A DNA stretch of 64,000 bases. Origin: an uncultured Eubacteriales bacterium (GTDB lineage: Bacteria > Bacillota > Clostridia > Christensenellales > CAG-917). The DNA is taken from the NCBI GenBank assembly GCA_900545885.1, contig URAF01000012.1, positions 11,942 to 75,941 of the forward strand, given 5' to 3'. Positions within the stretch are counted from its first letter, which is position 1, and each line of letters begins with the position of its first letter. This document shows positions 34,040 to 41,719 of this stretch, piece by piece. The notes under the pieces were generated by a model. That model had not been told where the DNA came from. It did no database searches and saw nothing but the letters and a program-made list of their open reading frames with translations. Made by a program: the position numbers and the translations under genes.

Positions 34040-34878
34040 AGAATGAAATCAACGCGGTTTTGGAGAATATGACGACCACCATCCCGGAGCCGGAGGACTA
34101 CACCGGCGAGGACGGTTTACTGTACTGCGGCAAGTGCCGCAAGCCGAAAGAAGCCTATTTTGCGCCGGATAAGGCCGCTATCTTCGGGCGCGACCGCCAC
34201 CCGGCAGAGTGCGACTGCCAGAGAACCGCCCGCGAGGAACGGGAAGCCGCCGAAAAGCGGCGCAGACACCTTGACACCGTGGAAGAACTGAAACGCCGGG
34301 GCTTTACCGACCCCACCATGCGGGACTGGACTTTCGAGAACGACAACGGCAGGAACCCGCAGACCGGGCTTGCCCGCCGGTATGTGGAGCATTGGGAAGA
34401 TATGCGGACAGACAATATCGGCTGCCTGTTCTGGGGCGGCGTAGGCACCGGCAAAAGCTACCTTGCAGGCTGTATCGCAAACGCCCTCATGGAGAAAGAA
34501 ATCCCCGTCCGCATGACGAACTTTGCTCTTATCCTCAATGACCTTGCCGCCAGCTTTGAGGGGCGCAACGAGTACATTTCCCGCCTTTGTCGTTATCCGC
34601 TGCTGATCCTTGACGACTTCGGCATGGAACGCGGGACGGAATACGGGCTGGAACAGGTGTTCAATGTGATTGACAGCCGTTACCGCAGCGGCAAGCCGCT
34701 GATCGTCACGACCAACCTTACGCTGGACGACCTGCACAACCCGGAGGACACCGCCCATTCCCGGATTTATGACCGCCTGCTTTCCATGTGCGTCCCGGTA
34801 CGCTTTACCGGCGACAACTTCCGGCAGGAAACCGCCAAGCGGAAAATGGAGAGCATGAAGAAACTGATTACCGACTGA
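34036..34878 (+). CDS. DnaC/IstB-like AAA+ ATPase (helicase loader)
   Basis: The 280-residue protein has an N-terminal zinc-ribbon-like region (LYCGKCRKPKEAYF ... CDCQRTAREER). The AAA+ core has Walker A WGGVGTGKSYLAG, Walker B LLILDDFGMER and sensor VTTNLTLDDL. It resembles DnaC loaders and probably loads host helicase on the RepA-opened origin of the circular form. GGAGGGCG precedes ATG 34036, which overlaps repA (ATGA). Confidence 0.88.
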   Translation: MKNEINAVLENMTTTIPEPEDYTGEDGLLYCGKCRKPKEAYFAPDKAAIFGRDRHPAECDCQRTAREEREAAEKRRRHLDTVEELKRRGFTDPTMRDWTFENDNGRNPQTGLARRYVEHWEDMRTDNIGCLFWGGVGTGKSYLAGCIANALMEKEIPVRMTNFALILNDLAASFEGRNEYISRLCRYPLLILDDFGMERGTEYGLEQVFNVIDSRYRSGKPLIVTTNLTLDDLHNPEDTAHSRIYDRLLSMCVPVRFTGDNFRQETAKRKMESMKKLITD

Positions 34879-34892
34879 AAGGAGTATTGCCT

Positions 34893-35087
34893 ATGGCAGA
34901 TAACAAGCAGCACGACACCCGCACCACCCGCCGCCCTGACTGTGTGACGGAAATCCGCATGGGCAATTCCGTCCTTGTCGTGTCCGGCTATTTCAAGAAA
35001 GACACCACAACCACAGCCGCCGACAAAATGGCGCGGGTACTGGAAGCGGAAGCCGCTGCTACACAGGAGCCGACTTATCCGGCGTGA
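34893..35087 (+). CDS. TnpW-family transposon protein
   Basis: The 64-residue protein with CVTEIRMGNSVLVVSGYFKK and TAADKMARVLEAE fits the TnpW family first named on Tn4451. Function unknown. AAAGGAG precedes ATG 34893. A hairpin AGCGG-CATG/CATG-CCGCT follows at about 35102-35131. Confidence 0.75.
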   Translation: MADNKQHDTRTTRRPDCVTEIRMGNSVLVVSGYFKKDTTTTAADKMARVLEAEAAATQEPTYPA

Positions 35088-35151
35088 ACCGGGGCATGGA
35101 AAAGCGGCCATGCCAGGGAGCATGACCGCTGGAACGAAAATCGGAAGTGCT

Positions 35152-35352
35152 TTAGCAATTCTTAATCTCATTCTCTATAAAATAATTTGCAATTTCAAAG
35201 GCTTTTATTCTTCTCTTTGCCAATGTGATTTGTGATTTATAACGCTCGGAATTATCCTTTGATTCAAATGTTTTTACTGTTTCTCTTAGCTTGTGCAGAG
35301 TTGAATCAATTTGCCTTTTGGCCGCGGTTAATTCATCTATTGTATACTTCAT
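35152..35352 (-). CDS. Small conserved protein (66 residues), opposite strand
   Basis: The protein MKYTIDELTAAKRQIDSTLH... is helical and basic (KSQITLAKRRIKAFEIANYF). ATG 35352 follows AAAGGAG and is the start. The longer frame to 35484 has no ribosome site. Similar small proteins are common in clostridial elements and genomes, function unknown. Its first 15 residues resemble the leader of the methyltransferase ORF at 28737. Confidence 0.72.
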   Translation of the reverse strand: MKYTIDELTAAKRQIDSTLHKLRETVKTFESKDNSERYKSQITLAKRRIKAFEIANYFIENEIKNC

Positions 35353-35502
35353 GTTTTCTCCTTTAACTTCTGATTTTTTTGTTAAATCAGAGTATACCAC
35401 GGAGTTATGAACTTTTCTACTGCAAATATGGGACGACAACCCATACCATAAAAATCGGAAAATTGAAAAGCTGTAAAGAAGCAAATTTAACGCTTTTGCC
35501 GC

Positions 35503-35544
35503 TGTACAGCCCCCGCCGTTCCGTGGTACAATGAAACCACGGAA
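35503..35544 (+). promoter_or_regulatory. Promoter and inverted-repeat operator of the recombinase gene
   Basis: TGTACA (35503-35508), 18 bases, TACAAT (35527-35532). The -10 box is flanked by a perfect 9-base inverted repeat, TTCCGTGGT (35519-35527) and ACCACGGAA (35536-35544), a likely repressor site. Confidence 0.6.
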
Positions 35545-35577
35545 TAGTGGGGCTGGCTGTCGGAAACGGAGGATTTT

Positions 35578-37194
35578 ATGTTAAGACAAGCCACCCAAAA
35601 CCTCATTACCGCCCTTTATCCGAGATTGTCCCACGAGGATGAATTGCAAGGCGAGAGTAATTCCATATCGAACCAAAAAAGGATACTCGAAACCTACGCA
35701 AAACAGAACGGCTTTACCAATCTGCGCTGGTACACCGACGACGGTTTTTCCGGCGCGAACTTCCAGCGGCCCGGATTTCAAGCCATGCTTGCGGACATTG
35801 AAGCCGGGAAAGTGGGTACGGTCATCGTCAAGGACATGAGCCGGTTAGGGCGAAACTACTTGCAGGTAGGGTTTTACACGGAAATGCTGTTCCCTCAAAA
35901 GGGTGTGCGTTTTATCGCTGTCAACGATAATGTGGACAGTGCCAGCGAGGGCATGGACAACGATTTTACCCCGCTGCGAAATCTGTTCAATGAATGGCTG
36001 GTGAGAGATACGAGCAAGAAAATCAAGGCAGTGAAAAAGTCAAAAGGCATGAGCGGCAAGCCTGTTACCAGCAAGCCGGTTTACGGCTATGTGATGGACG
36101 AGGACGAGAATTTTATTATAGACGAGGAAGCCGCCCCGGTGGTGCAGCAGATTTACCAGCTTTGCCTTGCCGGGAACGGCCCGACCAAGATTGCCCGTAT
36201 GCTGACGGAGCAGCAAATCCCCACGCCGGGGACGCTGGAATATCAGCGGACAGGCAGCACCCGCCGTTATCACCCAGGCTATGAGTGCAAATGGGCGACC
36301 AACACCGTCGTTCATATCCTCGAAAACCGAGAGTACACCGGATGTCTGGTGAACTTCAAAACGGAAAAGCCTTCTTATAAGGTCAAGCACAGCATAGAGA
36401 ACCCCGTCGAGAAGCAGGCCATTTTCGAGAACCACCATGAGCCGATCATCGACAAGGAAACATGGGAACGGGTGCAGGAGTTACGCAAACAGCGCAAACG
36501 CCCGAACCGCTACGATGAAGTGGGGCTGTTCTCCGGGATTTTGTTCTGCGCCGACTGCGGCCATGTGCTGTATCAGCAGCGGTATCAGAACAAAGACCGC
36601 AAACAGGACTGCTACATCTGCGGCAGCTACAAGAAGCGCACCCGCAACTGTACGGCGCACTTTATCCGCACCGATCTGTTGACCGCTGGTGTCCTGGCAA
36701 ATCTCCGGCAAGTGACCGAATACGCAGCCAAGCATGAGAGCCGGTTTGTGAAACTACTTGTCCAGCAGAACGAGATCGGCGGCAAGCGAAAGACCGCCGC
36801 AGCCATCAAGCAGCTTGAACAGGCGCAGGAACGCATTTCTGAAATCAGCCGCATTATCAAGCGGCTGTATGAGGACAATGTAAACGGCAAAATCAGCGAT
36901 GAGCGTTTCATGGAACTGTCGGCTGACTACGAAGCCGAGCAAGCGGAGCTGAAAAAGAGAGCCGCCGCCCTGCAAGCCGAACTGGACAAGTCACAGGCAG
37001 CTACCGTCAACGCCGAGAAATTTATGGGCATTGTCCGCAAGCACCTTGCCTTTGAAGAACTGACCCCCACTCTCTTGCGGGAAATGATCGAGAAAATTGT
37101 GGTGCATGAGTGCAGCTATGATGAGAACGGCACCCGCAGGCAGGACATTGAGATTTATTACAGCTTTGTCGGCAAGATTGACTTGCCCGAATAA
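35578..37194 (+). CDS. Large serine recombinase (TnpX/TndX-like integrase)
   Basis: The 538-residue enzyme has the resolvase domain with catalytic Ser18 in YPRLSHEDE, then YTDDGFSGANFQRPGF and VKDMSRLGRNYL. A recombinase domain follows (AGNGPTKIARMLTEQQIPTPG). A zinc ribbon reads GILFCADCGHVLYQ ... CYICGSYKKRTRNC. A coiled coil spans about residues 400-480. The length equals that of TndX of Tn5397 rather than TnpX (about 707). Members recombine at GA dinucleotides, consistent with the borders deduced here. GGAGG precedes ATG 35578. Confidence 0.93.
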   Translation: MLRQATQNLITALYPRLSHEDELQGESNSISNQKRILETYAKQNGFTNLRWYTDDGFSGANFQRPGFQAMLADIEAGKVGTVIVKDMSRLGRNYLQVGFYTEMLFPQKGVRFIAVNDNVDSASEGMDNDFTPLRNLFNEWLVRDTSKKIKAVKKSKGMSGKPVTSKPVYGYVMDEDENFIIDEEAAPVVQQIYQLCLAGNGPTKIARMLTEQQIPTPGTLEYQRTGSTRRYHPGYECKWATNTVVHILENREYTGCLVNFKTEKPSYKVKHSIENPVEKQAIFENHHEPIIDKETWERVQELRKQRKRPNRYDEVGLFSGILFCADCGHVLYQQRYQNKDRKQDCYICGSYKKRTRNCTAHFIRTDLLTAGVLANLRQVTEYAAKHESRFVKLLVQQNEIGGKRKTAAAIKQLEQAQERISEISRIIKRLYEDNVNGKISDERFMELSADYEAEQAELKKRAAALQAELDKSQAATVNAEKFMGIVRKHLAFEELTPTLLREMIEKIVVHECSYDENGTRRQDIEIYYSFVGKIDLPE

Positions 37195-37202
37195 CCGCCC
37201 GA

Positions 37203-37235
37203 CCTATCCGACACAATGGCCAAGTGTCGGATAGG
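37203..37235. repeat. Perfect 12-base hairpin after the recombinase
   Basis: CCTATCCGACAC and GTGTCGGATAGG flank a 9-base loop. It could act as a terminator for the recombinase gene, although the nearest T-run begins about 10 bases further on, or as part of the right-end recombination site 37 bases away. Confidence 0.65.
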
Positions 37236-37257
37236 AACGGCAAAATTTTTTGCACTT

Positions 37258-37707
37258 CTATTGCTTCTTTATCACACATAAGCAAAGAGTTCCGTCATCC
37301 AATGGATAATATGTGAAAGCGTCGTCAGTTGTTATGTCGCCTGTCGACGAATTACCGTTTGTTACGGTAAATGTCGCGGTAGAACCGTCGGTAAAATATA
37401 TGGTGTAAGTATCCACCAGCCCCTCCGACGACGTTTTTTTGACTTCGTATATGCCAACACCGTCAATCCCGTCGATACCGTTGGTGCCGTCGGTGCCATT
37501 TGTCACGGTAAAAGTCGTCGAAGTGCCGTCGGAGTAAGTTATTTTGTAAGTATCAATCTTGCCTTCCGACCCTACTTTTTCAAAATTTACAACGCAAATA
37601 TCTTGATTCTCATCGTTTGACGCGTCGCATGCAACAAGCATACAGGCAAGCAATGACAAAACAAGCAGAAGAGGAATAAAAAACCATTTTCTTTCTTTGA
37701 TTTTCAT
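37258..37707 (-). pseudogene. N-terminal fragment of the LRR lipoprotein gene split by the mobile element
   Basis: Host sequence runs from ATG 37707 to 37273 (145 residues). The last four codons before the stop at 37258 (IKKQ) come from the element. It has lipobox MLVAC (Cys27) and two beta repeats of the form DTYKITYSDGTSTTFTVTNG / DTYTIYFTDGSTATFTVTNG with a collagen-like GTDGTNGIDGIDGVG between. The end, FTYYPLDDGTLCLCV, continues in frame into the leucine-rich repeats at 26114. The fragment keeps its signal and may still be secreted as a truncated product. Divergent from an XRE gene. Confidence 0.88.
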
Positions 37708-37735
37708 TTCGTTATCCTCATTTTATATGTATTTT

Positions 37736-37784
37736 TACACAATATATTATGTACAAAAAGATTTTACATAAAATATAATGTAAA
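37736..37784. promoter_or_regulatory. Palindromic operators and promoter between split lipoprotein and XRE genes
   Basis: TACACAATATATTATGTA (37736-37753, 8 of 9 pairs) and a TTTACAT...ATGTAAA dyad (37763-37784) lie between the divergent genes. TATAAT at 37774-37779 is inside the second dyad, 15 bases before the XRE start codon. Repression by the XRE protein is inferred. Confidence 0.55.
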
Positions 37785-37793
37785 GTCAATATT

Positions 37794-38030
37794 GTGAACA
37801 AAGACTTCGGAAAAAATTTGAAAAGAGAAAGAATTGCGGCAGGATTGTCCCAAAAAGAACTTGCAATTGCCACAGGGACAACACAACAATTGTTGAGCCG
37901 TTGGGAACTGGGAGAAGTTGAACCAACTCTCGGCAATATAATTGCTATTTTGAAAGCACTCAACGTACGCTTCGAAGATTTGGTTGATGTCGAAAATACC
38001 AAAATCGAGTCAAAACACACAGAAGAATGA
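37794..38030 (+). CDS. Small XRE-family regulator
   Basis: The 78-residue protein starts at GTG 37794. Its helix-turn-helix reads LKRERIAAGLSQKELAIATGTTQQLLSRWELGEVEPTLGNIIAILKAL. A short polar tail follows. No ribosome site is visible, and the leader would be about eight bases. It faces the lipoprotein gene interrupted by the element and probably controlled it. Confidence 0.85.
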   Translation: MNKDFGKNLKRERIAAGLSQKELAIATGTTQQLLSRWELGEVEPTLGNIIAILKALNVRFEDLVDVENTKIESKHTEE

Positions 38031-38046
38031 ATTATTGCGACATATT

Positions 38047-38074
38047 GAAAAGAGCGGCTGTTGCCGCTCTTTTC
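38047..38074. terminator. Bidirectional terminator between XRE gene and ribosomal superoperon
   Basis: GAAAAGAGCGG-CTGTTG-CCGCTCTTTTC. On the minus strand it follows rplQ by 12 bases. Confidence 0.85.
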
Positions 38075-38086
38075 GTTGTTCGTTGA

Positions 38087-38593
38087 TCAGACAAGTTGCA
38101 GTATGCAGACTTGTGCAGCGTCGCCACGACGTACGCCCGTTTTCAGAATGCGGGTGTAGCCGCCGCCTTTGCCGAGTTCGGTCGCTCTTGCGTCGTATTT
38201 GGGCGCATATTCTTTGAACATCTTTTCAATCAGAGGATGATTGACGTCCTTGATGCGCGCGACAAACGCCGCTTTGCTCTCTTTGTCCTTGCGGGTTTCC
38301 TGCAAATCGCGGAGTTCTGCCATAAGTCTTCTGCGGGCTGCGAGTTTCTTCGCGCCGTCGTTGACGAATTCGACTTCCACTTTTTCGCCTTTGGCGTTGG
38401 TCTTGGTCTTGGTGACTTTGACTTCGTCCTGATAGCTGCGGATTGCGAGAGTGATGTATTTTTCGGCAAGGCGTCTCACTTCCTTCGCGCGGTCGAGCGT
38501 GGTCTCGATTTCGCCGTACCAAAGGAGTTCCGAAACCTGATTTCTGAGCATTGCCATTCTTTGATCGGTGCGTTTACCTAATTTTCTTGCCAT
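38087..38593 (-). CDS. rplQ: 50S ribosomal protein L17
   Basis: This large-subunit protein near the exit tunnel has 168 residues with conserved ends: RKLGKRTDQRMAMLRN at the front and GGGYTRILKTGVRRGDAAQVCILQLV at the back. It is about 50 longer than the B. subtilis protein because of a charged central insertion (around residues 60-120, rich in K, E, D), a form I know from other Clostridia. Last gene of the alpha operon, 9 bases after rpoA. Confidence 0.96.
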   Translation of the reverse strand: MARKLGKRTDQRMAMLRNQVSELLWYGEIETTLDRAKEVRRLAEKYITLAIRSYQDEVKVTKTKTNAKGEKVEVEFVNDGAKKLAARRRLMAELRDLQETRKDKESKAAFVARIKDVNHPLIEKMFKEYAPKYDARATELGKGGGYTRILKTGVRRGDAAQVCILQLV

Positions 38594-38602
38594 ATTGTCC
38601 TC

Positions 38603-39559
38603 CTAGTCCTCTTGCGCTTTGAGACCGAGCCCGAGGTCTTCGAGCTTTTTAACGACCTCTTCGAGGGATTTTCTGCCGAGGTTTCTGACTTTGAGCATGT
38701 CGTCCTCGGTACGTCTGGTGAGGTCCTCGACGGTGTGGATATTGGCGCGTTTCAGGCAGTTGTAGGAACGGACGGAGAGGTCAAGGTCCTCCACGGACAT
38801 TTCGAGAACTTTCTGCGCCTTGTCGTCGTCTTGGGACACCAAGATGTTTTGCTCGTTCATGTTGTCGACGAGCTCGACGAAAAGTTTCATATGGTCGTTG
38901 ACGATTTTCGCCGCGAGAGAAATGATTTCTTTTGCGGAGATGGTTCCGTCGGTGGTGACCTCTATGGTGAGTTTGTCGAAGTCGATACTCTGCTCCACGC
39001 GGGTGCTTTCAACGGTGTAATTCGCCTTGGTGACAGGAGTGAAGATGCTGTCGATGGGAATGTAACCGATGGGCTCGCGGCTGTCCTTGTTACGTTCTGC
39101 GGGAACGTAACCTCTGCCGGTGCCGACGTAGATGGTCATGTTGAGCACGCCGCCTTCGTCAAGGGTGCAGATGAGTTGCTCGGGATTGAGCACTTCGACG
39201 TCCGCGGGGAGGTCGATGTCGCCTGCGGTGACGGGGCCTACGGTGTCGGCGTGAAGACTGAGTGCGATTTTTTCAGATTTTTCTGAGGTAGCGGATACTC
39301 TGAAACGGACTGTTTTGAGGTTGAGGATAATCTCGGTGATTTCCTCTTTGACGCCCTTGATTGTGGAGAACTCGTGTTCTACTCCGTCGATTTTGATGCC
39401 GACTGCTGCGGCACCGGGAAGGGAGGAGAGAAGGACGCGTCTCAAACTGTTGCCGAGAGTGGTGCCGAAACCGCGTTCAAGCGGCTCGACGACGAACTTG
39501 GCATAGTTTTTGCTTTCGTTCTCTTCGAAGGTTATCTTGGGTCTTTTTATCTCCATCAT
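38603..39559 (-). CDS. rpoA: RNA polymerase alpha subunit
   Basis: The 318-residue subunit scaffolds polymerase assembly. The N-terminal domain has PLERGFGTTLGNSLRRVLLSSLPG. The C-terminal DNA- and activator-binding domain has LDLSVRSYNCLKRANIHTVEDL and MLKVRNLGRKSLEEV. Start: GGAGG is followed by ATG ATG at 39559/39556. The upstream in-frame extension to 39574 lacks a site. Alpha operon, between rpsD and rplQ. Confidence 0.97.
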   Translation of the reverse strand: MMEIKRPKITFEENESKNYAKFVVEPLERGFGTTLGNSLRRVLLSSLPGAAAVGIKIDGVEHEFSTIKGVKEEITEIILNLKTVRFRVSATSEKSEKIALSLHADTVGPVTAGDIDLPADVEVLNPEQLICTLDEGGVLNMTIYVGTGRGYVPAERNKDSREPIGYIPIDSIFTPVTKANYTVESTRVEQSIDFDKLTIEVTTDGTISAKEIISLAAKIVNDHMKLFVELVDNMNEQNILVSQDDDKAQKVLEMSVEDLDLSVRSYNCLKRANIHTVEDLTRRTEDDMLKVRNLGRKSLEEVVKKLEDLGLGLKAQED

Positions 39560-39579
39560 AACTGTATCCTCCAATCAGA

Positions 39580-40203
39580 TTATTTAGAGTACAACTCGAC
39601 GATGAGGTGTTCTTTGATATCGAGGTCGATGTCTGCTCTTTCGGGGAGAGAAACGACTTTACCGGTGAGGGTTGCGTTGTCCCATTCGAGCCATTTTACG
39701 ATGCTGAGATTCTTGACCTCTTTGGCGGCTTGCCAGATGGGGAGTTCCTTCTTGTTCTCTTTGACTGCGATGACGTCGCCTGCTTTGACAAGGTAAGAGG
39801 GGATGTCTACTCTCTTGCCGTTGACGGTGATGTGACCGTGGTTGACGATCTGACGAGCCATGGCGCGGCTGGAACCGAGACCGAGACGGTAAACGACGTT
39901 GTCAAGTCTTCTCTCGATGAGTTCGAGCATCAAAGCGCCCGTAACGCCGCGCATTTCGGTCGCCATGTTGTAGTACATAAGGAACTGCTTCTCGCTGATG
40001 CCGTAATATCTCTTGGTTTTCTGCTTTTCGCGGAGCTGCAAGGAATAACCGGAAGCTTTCTTTCTGCTCTTGCCGTGTTGTCCGGGAGGAGCGTATTTGG
40101 TCAGAAGCGTGCACTTGGGAGAATTGCATTTCTCGCCTTTGAGATAAAGTTTGCAGCCTTCGCGTCTGCAAAGACGGCAATCTGCACCTGTATATTTAGC
40201 CAT
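39580..40203 (-). CDS. rpsD: 30S ribosomal protein S4, four-cysteine form
   Basis: The 207-residue primary 16S-rRNA binder has an N-terminal Cys cluster C-x2-C-x4-C ... CNSPKC that can hold zinc (the C+ type). The body includes LQLREKQKTKRYYGISEKQF and the S4 domain RLDNVVYRLGLGSSRAMARQ. In many bacteria S4 represses the alpha operon. Confidence 0.97.
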   Translation of the reverse strand: MAKYTGADCRLCRREGCKLYLKGEKCNSPKCTLLTKYAPPGQHGKSRKKASGYSLQLREKQKTKRYYGISEKQFLMYYNMATEMRGVTGALMLELIERRLDNVVYRLGLGSSRAMARQIVNHGHITVNGKRVDIPSYLVKAGDVIAVKENKKELPIWQAAKEVKNLSIVKWLEWDNATLTGKVVSLPERADIDLDIKEHLIVELYSK

Positions 40204-40216
40204 AAATAACTACCTC

Positions 40217-40603
40217 CTATAATCTTCTGCGCTTGGGGGGACGGCAACCGTTGTGAGGAATGGGGGACACGTCCTGAATGAGGGTGACTTCCATACCGAC
40301 GTTTGCAAGAGCGCGGATTGCGGATTCTCTTCCTTGACCGGGACCCTTGACGTAAACTTCGACGGTTCTCATACCCTGATCGTAAGCGACTTTTGCTGCA
40401 TCTTCGCTGACCATCTGAGCGGCGAAGGGGGTGGACTTACGGGAACCTCTGAGTTTGAGTTTGCCGGAAGAAGACCACGACACTGCGTTGCCGTTCATAT
40501 CGGTGATGGTGACGATGGTGTTGTTGAACGACGCGTGGATATGGGCCTGGCCTTTCTCTACGCGCTTAATATCCTTTCTTTTCTTAATCTTTTTACCTGC
40601 CAT
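40217..40603 (-). CDS. rpsK: 30S ribosomal protein S11
   Basis: The 128-residue platform protein has AHIHASFNNTIVTITDMNGN and the C-terminal VSPIPHNGCRPPKRRRL, which contacts the mRNA/16S 3' end region. Alpha operon, 13 bases before rpsD. Confidence 0.97.
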   Translation of the reverse strand: MAGKKIKKRKDIKRVEKGQAHIHASFNNTIVTITDMNGNAVSWSSSGKLKLRGSRKSTPFAAQMVSEDAAKVAYDQGMRTVEVYVKGPGQGRESAIRALANVGMEVTLIQDVSPIPHNGCRPPKRRRL

Positions 40604-40618
40604 AATTCAACGCCTCCG

Positions 40619-40993
40619 TTATTTGCCTTTCTTCTTGCGACCGACGGTGCGCTTGGGACCCTTTCTGGTGCGGGCATTCTGCTTGGTGCTCTGACCGCGG
40701 ACGGGGAGACCTTTTCTGTGACGAATGCCTCTGTAGCAACCGATTTCCATAAGTCGTTTGATGTTGAGACCGACTTCTCTCTTGAGGTCGCCTTCGACAT
40801 GAAGATTTTTTTCGATGTAATCACGGATAAGGCTGACTTGTTCTTCACTCAGGTCTTTGACTCTGGTGTCGGGGTTGATGCCAGTCTCTTCCAGAATTTT
40901 GGTGGCAGTCGGACGACCGATACCGTAGATGTAGGTAAGTCCGATTTCCACTCTCTTTTCGCGCGGAAGGTCCACGCCGGCTATTCTTGCCAT
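40619..40993 (-). CDS. rpsM: 30S ribosomal protein S13
   Basis: The 124-residue head protein has ARIAGVDLPREKRVEIGLTY and the helix-hairpin-helix YIYGIGRPTATKIL. RGIRHRKGLPVRGQSTKQNARTRKG is the conserved basic C-terminal stretch contacting tRNA and 16S rRNA. Confidence 0.97.
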   Translation of the reverse strand: MARIAGVDLPREKRVEIGLTYIYGIGRPTATKILEETGINPDTRVKDLSEEQVSLIRDYIEKNLHVEGDLKREVGLNIKRLMEIGCYRGIRHRKGLPVRGQSTKQNARTRKGPKRTVGRKKKGK

Positions 40994-41090
40994 TTTCTAC
41001 CTCCAAAAAAATACGTGTATATATGTGCTACGCGCAGAAAGCCGCTTGGGAATTGGAATGTGCGGCCAGCCGCTCTGCGCTTGTTTGTTT

Positions 41091-41207
41091 TCAGCCTTGA
41101 CGTTGCTTGTGGTTGGGATATTTAGGGCAAATTACCATAACTTTGCCGTTTCTTTTGATAACTTTGCATTTGTCGCACATAGGCTTAACGCTGGGTCTGA
41201 CTTTCAT
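41091..41207 (-). CDS. rpmJ: 50S ribosomal protein L36
   Basis: The 38-residue product starts MKVRPSVKPMCDKCKVIKRN. The zinc-ligand set is CDKC, a third Cys in VMVICPKY and His in PNHKQRQG. AGGAGG precedes ATG 41207. Between infA and rpsM, the usual place. Confidence 0.95.
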   Translation of the reverse strand: MKVRPSVKPMCDKCKVIKRNGKVMVICPKYPNHKQRQG

Positions 41208-41225
41208 ATGAACCTCCTAAAAAGT

Positions 41226-41444
41226 CTATTTGTTTCTGTAGATAATTCTGCCCTTGGTAAGGTCGTAGGGTGACATCTCGATTTTGACTCTGTCGCCTTC
41301 GAGAATTCTTATGTTGTTGATACGGAGTTTGCCTCCGAGATAAGCCAGAATGATATGGCCGTTGGTGAGCTGCACCTTGAACTGGGTCTTGGGCAGAACT
41401 TCGATGACTTGACCTTCGGTTTCGATGACGTCGATTTTTGACAT
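41226..41444 (-). CDS. infA: Translation initiation factor IF-1
   Basis: The 72-residue OB-fold protein binds the ribosomal A site during initiation. The N-terminus MSKIDVIETEGQVIEVLP, the middle GHIILAYLGGKLRINNIRIL and VKIEMSPYDLTKGRI are diagnostic. It lies between the KOW-domain gene and rpmJ. Confidence 0.96.
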   Translation of the reverse strand: MSKIDVIETEGQVIEVLPKTQFKVQLTNGHIILAYLGGKLRINNIRILEGDRVKIEMSPYDLTKGRIIYRNK

Positions 41445-41452
41445 AAAACTCC

Positions 41453-41719
41453 TTACTCTCTGTTTTTGTCGTAGAGCCTGAGCGCGCTGAACAGTTCGGA
41501 ATCGAACACCTGAACGCCTGACTCCAATTTATCCGCGATGCGTTCCAGCCTGTCGCCGGTAGCCCGCAGGTGTTTGACGTTTTTGAGTTTCGCGTTTTTG
41601 ATGCGTCTGAGGTCGCCGTCCGCTATACGGACGAAACCCTCGTCGATGATTTCCACGACCGCGAAGTATCTTCCTTCGTCGCGACCGGATTTGGAATAAA
41701 CTATATCACCTTTCTTCAT
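41453..41719 (-). CDS. KOW-domain RNA-binding protein (L14e-like)
   Basis: The 88-residue protein opens MKKGDIVYSKSGRDEGRYFAVV, a KOW-like RNA-binding motif resembling ribosomal L14e/L6e, and has a C-terminal helical tail. Genes of this kind sit between map and infA in many Clostridia. Role in ribosome function is presumed, not shown. The ATG at 41719 shares one base with the map stop (TGATG), so translation is coupled. A longer frame to 41839 is inside map. Confidence 0.82.
   Translation of the reverse strand: MKKGDIVYSKSGRDEGRYFAVVEIIDEGFVRIADGDLRRIKNAKLKNVKHLRATGDRLERIADKLESGVQVFDSELFSALRLYDKNRE

Larger units (their letters stand above)
26114..37273. mobile_element. 11.16-kb tet(W)-carrying integrative mobilizable element (serine recombinase type)
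   Basis: The element is bounded by TC at 26114-26115 and TC at 37272-37273 (GA on the opposite strand), one copy being the duplicated core. Length with one core is 11,158 bases. Contents: tet(W) unit, methyltransferase, sigma-like factor, HTH_16 protein, oriT region, MobC, relaxase, Cys-rich protein, RepA, DnaC-like ATPase, TnpW, a small minus-strand protein and a large serine recombinase at the right end. There are no type IV secretion genes, so it is mobilizable rather than self-transmissible. Imperfect near-terminal inverted repeats, GGTAAGGAAGCAA (26122-26134) and the complement of TTGCTTCTTTATC (37261-37273), match at 11 of 13 positions. Base composition is mosaic: GC-rich transfer genes, AT-rich methyltransferase. 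Confidence 0.9.
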
